Shown here in pieces: positions 24,184 to 32,322 of a stretch of DNA of 64,000 bases. Every line of letters starts with the position of its first letter. Within the stretch, counting starts at the first letter, position 1. The notes beneath the pieces were generated by a model. The model was not told where the DNA came from and did no database searches. It saw only the letters and a list, made by a program, of their open reading frames with translations. The stretch spans positions 1,240,001 through 1,304,000 of the forward strand of contig CAVOHR010000001.1 of NCBI GenBank assembly GCA_963695835.1, given 5' to 3'. This DNA comes from VRUE01 sp963695835 (GTDB taxonomy: Bacteria; Actinomycetota; Thermoleophilia; Solirubrobacterales; 70-9). The translations under genes and the position numbers were made by a program.

Positions 24184-25185
24184 ATGAGCGTCATCCTGCT
24201 CGCCCTCAGCTTCGCCGTCATCCTCGCCGGCTCGTTGCTCTTCACCAACGCGGTCGAGTGGATGGGCCACCGGATGGAGCTGGGAGAGGGAGCGGTCGGC
24301 AGCGTCCTCGCCGCGGTCGGCACGGCGATGCCGGAGACGCTGATCGCGATCGTCGCCCTGGTCGGCGGCGCCAGCGGCGCGGACCAGGTGGCGATCGGGG
24401 CGATCGTCGGTGCCCCCTTCCTGCTCGGCACGCTGGCGATGGGGCTGGTCGGCCTGTTCGCCTACATCTACCGGGAGCGACGGTCCCAGGGCCTGAGCTT
24501 GAACGCCCACCGGCCGACCCTGGAGCGCGACCTACTCTTCTTCCTCGTCTTCTTCCTGCTCTCGCTGGCGCTCGCCTGGGGCCCGCCGGCGGGTCTGCGG
24601 ATCCCGGTCGGCGTCCTCGTCCTGCTCGCCTACCCGCTCTACATCGCCCGCACCCTGCGCGCCGGTGGCGAGGTGCAGGACCACGCGACCCTTGCGCCAC
24701 TGATCTTCGAGCGGCGCAGCGAGCGCCGCATGAGCCCGAGCCTGCTGCTGGCCGCGGTCCAGCTCCTGGTCGGGCTGGGGGCGATGGTCGGCGGCGCCCA
24801 CCTGTTCGTCGAGGAGCTGCTCAACCTCGCCGAAGACCTCGGCGTCGACGCCGTCGTCCTCGCCCTGATCCTGGCGCCGCTGGCGACCGAGCTGCCGGAG
24901 AAGGTCAACAGCTTCTTCTGGGTGCGCGAGGGCAAGGACGCCCTGGCGCTCGGCAACATCACCGGCGCGATGGTCTTCCAGGCGACGATCCCCTTCGGGA
25001 TCGGCCTGATCTTCACCGACTGGCACCTGACCGGCAACGCCACCCTCTCGATCGTCCTCGGTCTCGCCGGCGGCTTCCTCGCCTACGAGGTGCTGCACCG
25101 TCGCGGCCGCTTCGAACTGCCCGCGGTGCTCGCCTGGTTCGCCCTCTACCTGGCCTTCATCGTGGTGGTCGTGGTCACGGCCTGA
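24184..25185 (+). CDS. Sodium/calcium exchanger family (CaCA) antiporter
   Basis: 333 residues with about ten membrane segments in two homologous halves. The alpha repeats are visible: GEGAVGSVLAAVGTAMPETL in the first and VDAVVLALILAPLATELPEK in the second, both with the conserved acidic residue used for cation binding. Predicted to exchange Ca2+ (or another divalent cation) for Na+ or H+ across the membrane. Start ATG 24184. It stands alone, 44 bases before the stop of the convergent peroxiredoxin remnant. Confidence 0.85.
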   Translation: MSVILLALSFAVILAGSLLFTNAVEWMGHRMELGEGAVGSVLAAVGTAMPETLIAIVALVGGASGADQVAIGAIVGAPFLLGTLAMGLVGLFAYIYRERRSQGLSLNAHRPTLERDLLFFLVFFLLSLALAWGPPAGLRIPVGVLVLLAYPLYIARTLRAGGEVQDHATLAPLIFERRSERRMSPSLLLAAVQLLVGLGAMVGGAHLFVEELLNLAEDLGVDAVVLALILAPLATELPEKVNSFFWVREGKDALALGNITGAMVFQATIPFGIGLIFTDWHLTGNATLSIVLGLAGGFLAYEVLHRRGRFELPAVLAWFALYLAFIVVVVVTA

Positions 25186-25228
25186 GCGGTTGCCGCGCGA
25201 CGGCTGTCGCAGTGGGGCGCTTCTCGGT

Positions 25229-25399
25229 TCAGGCCGAGGCGAGCTCGGCGAGGGCCTCGAGCACGACGTCGTCGTGCGTCTTCGGCGAGACCTTGGGGAA
25301 GACCCTGGCGATCCTGCCGTCGGGGTCGATCAGGAAGGTCGCCCGCTGCACTCCCCAGTGCTTCTTCCCGTACATCGACTTCTCGCCCGCCTCGAGCAT
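25229..25399 (-). pseudogene. Peroxiredoxin (Bcp/AhpC-TSA) C-terminal remnant
   Basis: A 56-residue frame reads EKSMYGKKHWGVQRATFLID and PDGRIARVFPKVSPKTHDD, the C-terminal third of a Bcp-type thiol peroxidase. The thioredoxin-fold N-terminus with the peroxidatic cysteine is missing, so it cannot be an active peroxidase. Its ATG (25399-25397) overlaps the TGA of the upstream gene as TGATG, so it may still be translated by coupling. It looks like a deletion that fused the 3' end of a peroxiredoxin gene to the neighbour. Confidence 0.75.
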
Positions 25400-25740
25400 C
25401 AGTCCTCCCGGCCGGGGTCCTGGCCGTCCTCGCCCTCGTCGAGCTCCTCGTCGCCCTGCTCGAGCGCCGTCGCGGAGACCGAGCCGGCCGAGCCGGGGTG
25501 GTAGTGCGTCTGGAACTCCTCGAGGGCGCGGTCGCGGCGGTCCTCGTCGACCGGCACGTCGTCGGAGATGCGCACCCAGTCGGCCCCCTCGTAGTCCTCC
25601 ATGTTGAAGACCTCCTGGTCGAGCGAGGTCGAGTCGTCGACCACGACCAGCACCTCGGTCTGCGGATTGAAGTAGGTGCCGGGCTGGTTCAGCAGCTCCT
25701 CGACCTCGTAGAGGCTGTCCTTGTCGGCGGCCATCGCCAC
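25399..25740 (-). CDS. Acidic hypothetical protein
   Basis: 113 residues from GTG 25740 (or ATG 25734). Strongly acidic, with no membrane segment or cysteine. The core EELLNQPGTYFNPQTEVLVV and DYEGADWVRISDDVPVDE looks like a folded domain; the tail is Glu/Asp/Gly-rich and disordered. It starts four bases after the upstream gene's stop. Probably a lineage-specific conserved hypothetical; no function assigned. Confidence 0.65.
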   Translation of the reverse strand: MAMAADKDSLYEVEELLNQPGTYFNPQTEVLVVVDDSTSLDQEVFNMEDYEGADWVRISDDVPVDEDRRDRALEEFQTHYHPGSAGSVSATALEQGDEELDEGEDGQDPGRED

Positions 25741-25744
25741 GATC

Positions 25745-26224
25745 CTACAAATCCGCGAGCTGGCGCTCGATCTCGCCCTCGACGTCGAGCGGCTGCTCGC
25801 CGCGGCGCATCCGCCTTTCGTTGCGGGCGACGACGAGCTGGCGGACCTCCTCGCGCAGCCTCGCGTCGACTCCCGGCCCGGCCGCTCCCGGCGAGTCGAG
25901 CAGCCGCGCGACCTCCGCCTCGACGTCGAGCGGCTCCTCGCCGCGGCGGCTGCGGCGGTAGGACTTGGCCTCCAGCATCTGCCGCGCCTCCGCCTCCTGC
26001 AGCTCGCGGTCGACCGGCGGCTGCGGCTGCGCCATCCGCGTCGGCGGCAGCTCCTGCTCGATCGCGAACGGGCCCTTGCCGATCCCCCGCCAGGCCGGCC
26101 CGGAGCGGGCGAAGGCGATGGCGGCGACGGGCAGGGCGACGAGGGTTATCACGGCCAGCACGTAGCCGACCTGGATTCCGAGCGCTGCCGGCGGCAACCC
26201 CATCCCCGAAGGGTACGTCCCCAC
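25745..26224 (-). CDS. Membrane-anchored hypothetical protein with an internal repeat
   Basis: 159 residues (ATG 26224, alternative ATG 26203). One membrane segment near the N-terminus (GYVLAVITLVALPVAAIAFA), then a helical cytosolic region. A repeat is clear: RRSRRGEEPLDVEAEVARLL and ERRMRRGEQPLDVEGEIERQL, each like a SHOCT-type short helical hairpin. Sits in an operon with the acidic protein. Function unknown. Confidence 0.65.
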   Translation of the reverse strand: MGTYPSGMGLPPAALGIQVGYVLAVITLVALPVAAIAFARSGPAWRGIGKGPFAIEQELPPTRMAQPQPPVDRELQEAEARQMLEAKSYRRSRRGEEPLDVEAEVARLLDSPGAAGPGVDARLREEVRQLVVARNERRMRRGEQPLDVEGEIERQLADL

Positions 26225-26257
26225 GGCAGCGCTGCAATCCGCTACCCTTCGAGCTGG

Positions 26258-26273
26258 TTGACTGACCAGTCAA
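26258..26273. promoter_or_regulatory. TetR-type palindromic operator of the acyl-CoA dehydrogenase
   Basis: TTGACTG-AC-CAGTCAA is a perfect 7+7 palindrome, 38 bases before the GTG start and about ten bases after a -10-like TACCCT (26242-26247). Size and form fit TetR-family repressors of fatty-acid degradation. No TetR gene is in the window. Confidence 0.6.
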
Positions 26274-26310
26274 TCGGCCCCTCCACCGAGAGAAAAAGGA
26301 GCTTCGAGCA

Positions 26311-27528
26311 GTGGTTGACTTCACCCTGACCGATGAGCAGAAGGATCTGCGCGAGCTGGCCCACAACTTCGCGGAGAAAGAGATCCGCAGGGTCGCCTGG
26401 GAGTACGACAAGGAGGGCACCTGGCCGCAGGAGATCGTCGAGAAGGCCTGGGAGGTGGGGTTGATGAACACCCACATCCCCGAGGCCTACGGCGGTCCCG
26501 GCCTCGACTACCTCTCCGGCACCCTGATCGAGGAGGAGATGGGCTGGGGATGCTCGGGCATCGGCACCTCGCTCACCTGCAACGGCCTGGCCAGCGCTCC
26601 GGTCATGCTCGGGGGCTCCGAGGAGACGAAGAAGAAGTACCTCGGGATCCTCACCGAGGAGCCGAAGCTCGCCTCCTTCTGCCTGACCGAGCCCGACGCC
26701 GGCTCCGACGTCTCCGGGATGAAGACCCGCGCCGTCAAGAAGGGCGACAAGTGGGTCATCACCGGCTCCAAGTGCTTCATCACCAACGGCAGCCACGCCG
26801 ACTGGTTCACGGTCTACGCGAAGACCGATCCCGAGGCAGGCCATCGTGGCATCACCGCCTTCGTCGTCGACGCCGACTCTGCCGGCGTCAGCGTCGACAA
26901 GAAGGAGGACAAGATGGGTCAGCGGGCCTCCAACACCGCGACCATCTCCTTCGACGAAGTCGAGGTCCCGGCCGAGAACATGCTGGGCGAGGAGAACCAC
27001 GGCTTCAAGCTGGCGATGATGACGCTGGACCGCACCCGGCCCGGCGTTGCCTCGATGGCGGTGGGAATCGGCCGCGCCGCCTTCGAATTCGCCGCCGAGT
27101 ACTCCAAGGAAAGGGTCCAGTTCGGCGTGCCGATCGCGATGCACCAGGCGATCCAGTTCATGATCGCCGACATGGCGACCAAGGTCGACGCCGGCCGCCT
27201 CCTCGTTTGGAACTCGGCCGTCCTGCTCGACCAGGGCAAGCGCAACACGCTGGTCTCCTCCGAGGCCAAGCGCTTCGCGGCCGACTCGGCGATGGAGATC
27301 ACCGTCGACGCGGTCCAGGTCTACGGCGGTTACGGCTTCATCAAGGAGTACCCGGTCGAGAAGTTGATGCGCGACGCGAAGATCATGCAGCTCTACGAGG
27401 GAACCAGCCAGATCCAGCGCCTGGTGATCGCCCGCGAGGTGCTGCTGCCGCGCAACGTCGACGAGGCCACGCCGGAGGCGAAAGCCTCCGAGGGCAGTCA
27501 AGCCGAGCAGGCCGCCGCGACGGTCTAG
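26311..27528 (+). CDS. Acyl-CoA dehydrogenase
   Basis: 405 residues, standard length. Flavin and substrate regions are intact: FCLTEPDAGSDVSGMKTRA, KWVITGSKCFITNGSHADWF, and C-terminal VQVYGGYGFIKEYPVEKLMRDAKIMQLYEGT-type region with the catalytic Glu in LYEGTSQIQRLVIAR. Catalyses FAD-dependent alpha,beta-dehydrogenation of acyl-CoA in beta-oxidation. GTG start at 26311 with AAAAGGAGC upstream. The palindrome upstream predicts induction by acyl-CoA through a TetR repressor. Works logically with the hydroxyacyl-CoA dehydrogenase/hydratase at 46192. Confidence 0.93.
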   Translation: MVDFTLTDEQKDLRELAHNFAEKEIRRVAWEYDKEGTWPQEIVEKAWEVGLMNTHIPEAYGGPGLDYLSGTLIEEEMGWGCSGIGTSLTCNGLASAPVMLGGSEETKKKYLGILTEEPKLASFCLTEPDAGSDVSGMKTRAVKKGDKWVITGSKCFITNGSHADWFTVYAKTDPEAGHRGITAFVVDADSAGVSVDKKEDKMGQRASNTATISFDEVEVPAENMLGEENHGFKLAMMTLDRTRPGVASMAVGIGRAAFEFAAEYSKERVQFGVPIAMHQAIQFMIADMATKVDAGRLLVWNSAVLLDQGKRNTLVSSEAKRFAADSAMEITVDAVQVYGGYGFIKEYPVEKLMRDAKIMQLYEGTSQIQRLVIAREVLLPRNVDEATPEAKASEGSQAEQAAATV

Positions 27529-27550
27529 CCGCTACGGCTCGAGCTTCGTT

Positions 27551-27586
27551 GAAGGATTGTCCCCCCTATGGTGGGGACAATCCTTC
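27551..27586. repeat. Dispersed hairpin element, copy 1
   Basis: GAAGGATTGTCCCC and GGGGACAATCCTTC are perfect 14-base arms around CCTATGGT. Lies between convergent genes and could serve as a terminator here, but related copies at 36164 and 46098 lie in other contexts. Confidence 0.75.
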
Positions 27587-27597
27587 ATTCGTCCCCG

Positions 27598-29427
<1,830 letters not shown>

Positions 29428-29461
29428 TTCGCTGGCCAGGGTAGGGGGGCGGGGCAAGAAA

Positions 29462-29484
29462 GAGGCCCGCCGGAGGCGGGCCTC
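29462..29484 (-). terminator. Intrinsic terminator of the cold-shock gene
   Basis: GAGGCCCGCC and GGCGGGCCTC form a perfect ten-pair stem with a three-base loop; on the minus strand it is followed by TTTCTT. Placed 25 bases after the cold-shock gene stop. Confidence 0.8.
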
Positions 29485-29508
29485 GACACTGCTAAGCGCG
29501 GTGCGTTA

Positions 29509-29715
29509 CTACGCGGTCTGCTGGACGCTCGCGGCGGCCGGGCCCTTGGGGCCTTCTTCGGACTCGTAGCTCACCTTCGAGCCCTCGGTCAGGGACTTGA
29601 AGCCCTCGCCGAGGATCGCGCTGTGATGCACGAAGACGTCCTTCGAGCCGTCGTCGGGCGTGATGAACCCGTAGCCCTTGTCGTCGCTGAACCACTTGAC
29701 AGTTCCAGTTGGCAT
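29509..29715 (-). CDS. cspA: Cold-shock protein (CspA family)
   Basis: 68 residues, the normal length. RNP1 KGYGFITP and RNP2 VFVHHSAI are intact; begins TGTVKWFSDDKGYGF. Binds single-stranded RNA/DNA and melts RNA structure. Start at ATG 29715. A leader of more than 200 bases separates it from the next gene, typical for this family, whose 5' UTR often folds as a thermosensor. A strong terminator follows. Confidence 0.95.
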   Translation of the reverse strand: MPTGTVKWFSDDKGYGFITPDDGSKDVFVHHSAILGEGFKSLTEGSKVSYESEEGPKGPAAASVQQTA

Positions 29716-29940
29716 GCAATTGCCTCCACTTCATGTGCTGCGAACGCGGCACATGCGGTGAAGCAACGACGCGAGCGCTAGACACGACTTTGCCGGATCT
29801 CTTCCCCGGCCTAACGCCCGGGACCGTAGCAGGGTCGGGGGTCCCGCCGTCCTTTACGGCCCAACGCGAAGCTGCGATACCCCTACACGCTCGGCTGCTT
29901 CCACGGCGCGCCGCAGCAGCAGCCGCTCGTTCCGGGAGGG
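29716..29940 (-). promoter_or_regulatory. Long upstream leader of the cold-shock gene
   Basis: About 225 bases without a gene between cspA and the divergent His-rich peptide gene. The part nearest cspA has several short complementary segments (for example GTGCTGCGAACGCGGCAC, positions 29738-29755, an arm-loop-arm). Expected to hold the cspA promoter and structured 5' UTR; the exact start of transcription cannot be read. Confidence 0.4.
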
Positions 29941-29960
29941 GGTCCTAGGACCAATGTCCT
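29941..29960. promoter_or_regulatory. Candidate NarL/DevR-type box
   Basis: GGTCCTAGGACC (29941-29952) overlaps AGGAC-CAAT-GTCCT (29947-29960). The second repeat resembles the GGAC-N4-GTCC core of DevR/DosR boxes of actinobacteria. It is about 70 bases before the His-rich peptide gene, and a NarL-type regulator lies 360 bases further on. Confidence 0.35.
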
Positions 29961-30031
29961 CTTGTGATCGCGACCGCGACCGGAGCATGCTGGCCCGCGT
30001 GAACACCACCACCGAAAAAGGAGCCATCACC

Positions 30032-30268
30032 ATGAACAAGTTCACGCGAGTTCTTGCAGTTGCCGGGATCAGCGGCGCCCTGGCGGTCGGCGGGGCCGGC
30101 ATCGCCCAGGCGAGCACCGACCGCGGCCAGCAGGTCAGCCCCGACAAGGCCCAGAGCGCGCAGCGCCTGGACCGCAACAGCCGGGACAAGAACCACAACA
30201 GCCGCGACAAGGGCAAGCACAACCACGACCACGGCAAGAACCACGACCACGGCAAGAACCACAAGTAG
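30032..30268 (+). CDS. Small secreted histidine-rich protein
   Basis: 78 residues from ATG 30032 with AAAAAGGAG upstream. A signal peptide (VLAVAGISGALAVGGAGIAQA) is followed by a short Ser/Asp/Gln region and a C-terminal run of His/Lys/Asn/Asp repeats (HNHDHGKNHDHGKNHK), likely a metal-binding tail. No cysteine. It may buffer Ni, Zn, Cu or Co at the cell surface (inference). A candidate DevR-type box lies upstream. Confidence 0.7.
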   Translation: MNKFTRVLAVAGISGALAVGGAGIAQASTDRGQQVSPDKAQSAQRLDRNSRDKNHNSRDKGKHNHDHGKNHDHGKNHK

Positions 30269-30323
30269 GCCGCGATGAGCGCGGCGAAGGCGGCCTCGCC
30301 GGGCGGGCGGGGCCGTTCGTCGT

Positions 30324-30947
30324 TCAGGCGGAGCCGATGCCGTGGCGCTGCGCCCACAGCGCCGCCTGGGTGCGGTCGGTGACGCCGATCCGCTCGAAGA
30401 CGCGGGTCAGGTGGGCCTTGACGGTCTTCTCGCTGATCTCCAGGCGGCGGGCGATCAGCTTGTTCGGCAGCCCCTCGGCGACCAGCGCCAGCACCTCGCG
30501 CTCGCGCCCGGTCAGCTCGGCCTCGCGGCGGCCGGCGCGCGCCGCGAGCACCTCGCTCGCCGCCTTCGGAGCCAGCGGCGCCTCGCCGCGGGCGGCGGCC
30601 CGCACCGCACCCACCAGCTCCTCCGGCGAGGCGTCCTTCAGCAGGTAGCCGAGCGCGCCGGCGTCGATCGCTCCGAGGATCCGCTCGCGGTCCGAGAAGG
30701 CGGTGAGGACGACCACGTGCGTGCCCGGCGTCGCCTCGACGATCCGCCGCGTCGCCTCGATCCCGTCGAGCCGCGGCATCGAGAGGTCGATCAGGACGAC
30801 GTCCGGCTTCAACTCCCTCGCCAGCTCGACCGCTTCGGCCCCGTCGGCGGCGGCGCCGGCCAGGTCGACGTCCTCGGCGCCGCCCAGCAGTCCCTCGAGG
30901 CCGGCACGGACGACCGGGTGGTCCTCGGCGAGCAGCACGCGGATCAC
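30324..30947 (-). CDS. NarL/LuxR-type response regulator
   Basis: 207 residues. Receiver domain with acidic pocket (LLAEDHPVVRAGL), phospho-acceptor Asp in VVLIDLSMPRLDGIEA and Lys in LLKDAS; C-terminal LuxR helix-turn-helix (LTGREREVLALVAEGLPNKLIARRL split around the conserved LTGREREVL). Overlaps the kinase gene by four bases, so it is its partner. Target unknown; the GGAC-type box at 29947 is a candidate. Confidence 0.92.
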   Translation of the reverse strand: MIRVLLAEDHPVVRAGLEGLLGGAEDVDLAGAAADGAEAVELARELKPDVVLIDLSMPRLDGIEATRRIVEATPGTHVVVLTAFSDRERILGAIDAGALGYLLKDASPEELVGAVRAAARGEAPLAPKAASEVLAARAGRREAELTGREREVLALVAEGLPNKLIARRLEISEKTVKAHLTRVFERIGVTDRTQAALWAQRHGIGSA

Positions 30948-32281
30948 CGGCGCTTCACCTCGATCCGCACCGTGGTCCCTTCCCCGGGGCTCGAGTCGAC
31001 CGTCAGCTCGGCCCCGGCCTCGCGGGCCAGGTCGCGCAGCAGCGCGAGCCCGAAGTGCCCTTCCCCGGTTCCGTCGCCGGCCTGGGCGGGGTCGAGGCCG
31101 CGGCCGTCGTCGGCGACGCTCAGCGAGACGCGGTCGGCTTCCTGGCTCACGACGAGGTCGAGCCTATGCGCCCCGGCATGGGCGGCGGCGTTGCGCACGG
31201 TCTCCTGGGCGACCCGGAACAGCAGCGCTTCGTCCTCGGGGCTGAGGTCGAGGTCCTCGGGAACCTCCACGCCGGTCTCGACCCCGCGCGCCGCGACCGG
31301 TGCCACCAGGTCCGAGATTGCCGCGGCGAGCCCCGCCTGGCGCAGGCTGGGCGGGTAGATCTCGACCAGCAGGCCGCGCAGGGCGCGGACGCTCTGCCGG
31401 GCCTGCTCGGCGCCGCCGCGCAGCTCCTCCGCCGCGCCCTCCTCGCCCGCCGCCGCGGTCCGCTCCGCCGCCGCGGAGAGGCCGAAGGAGAGGCCGGCGA
31501 GGTCCTGGACGGCGCCGTCGTGGAGGTCGCCGGCGATCCGCCGCCGCTCGGCCGCCGAGGCGTCGACCGCGCGCTCCAGCAGCTCCTCGCGCTCGCGACT
31601 GCCGCGCCGCAGCCGCCGCGCCAGCGAGGCGGCGAGCGGCAGCTGCACGAGGTAGAGGACGAGCAGCGCCGCGATCAGCGCCGGCAGGAAGGCGAGCCAG
31701 ATGTCGCGGGCGCTGGAGGCGACCGAGCTGAAGTGCTGGTAGGCCTCGAACAGCAGCGGCCGGCCGGCCGGGGTCCGCACCGGCAGGTAGACCTCGAGCA
31801 GCTTGCCCTGGCCGCGCTCGGAGCGGTTCTCCGGCAGCGAGAGGTCGCTGACCCCGGAGTCGACGGTGCCGTTGCGCAGCGAGGCCACCTCGTCGGCGCC
31901 GAGCTTGAAGCGCTGCCCGATCAGGGCGCTGTCGTCGGAGTAGACGACGCGCCCGCTCGGGGCCCAGAGCTTGACCCGGACGATCGGGTCGCGCAGGACG
32001 CGGGTGCGGACCAGCCGGTCGAAGCGGCGCAGGGCCCTTGGCTGTCCGCGCACCAGCCCCTCGCTGAGGTTCGGTTCGACGATCCCACGGCCGACGATCT
32101 GGGTCACCTGGCGGGCGTTCTTCAGCGCCTCGCTGGTGCCGACGGCGCGCAGGATCAGAAAGCTGACGACGCCGACGACGGCGAAGGCGACGAGGCCCGC
32201 GAGCGCAAAGCGGCCGACGGCGCCCGCGACCGAGGGATCGGCCCCCCCGCGCCGCTGCGAGCTGACGCTCTTGCGCTTCAC
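30944..32281 (-). CDS. NarL-type sensor histidine kinase
   Basis: 445 residues from GTG 32281. Two membrane segments (about 25-45 and 215-240) enclose an extracellular sensor of about 165 residues. HisKA_3 dimerisation helix with phospho-acceptor His in RRIAGDLHDGAVQDLAGLS, and HATPase with N box VAQETVRNAAAHAGA and G boxes VADDGRGLD and GEGHFGLALL. Partner of the downstream regulator (ATGA-type overlap). The frame stays open upstream to 32503, but that would run into the divergent protease gene. Confidence 0.9.
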   Translation of the reverse strand: MKRKSVSSQRRGGADPSVAGAVGRFALAGLVAFAVVGVVSFLILRAVGTSEALKNARQVTQIVGRGIVEPNLSEGLVRGQPRALRRFDRLVRTRVLRDPIVRVKLWAPSGRVVYSDDSALIGQRFKLGADEVASLRNGTVDSGVSDLSLPENRSERGQGKLLEVYLPVRTPAGRPLLFEAYQHFSSVASSARDIWLAFLPALIAALLVLYLVQLPLAASLARRLRRGSREREELLERAVDASAAERRRIAGDLHDGAVQDLAGLSFGLSAAAERTAAAGEEGAAEELRGGAEQARQSVRALRGLLVEIYPPSLRQAGLAAAISDLVAPVAARGVETGVEVPEDLDLSPEDEALLFRVAQETVRNAAAHAGAHRLDLVVSQEADRVSLSVADDGRGLDPAQAGDGTGEGHFGLALLRDLAREAGAELTVDSSPGEGTTVRIEVKRR

Positions 32282-32322
32282 ATGGTCATGTTGACGCTTG
32301 CCGTGGCCGATACCTTTTTCAA

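Noticed and set aside
27551..27586. Simple intrinsic terminator
   Set aside because: It may work as one between the convergent genes, but related copies in a divergent gap and over a stop codon show it is a dispersed element.
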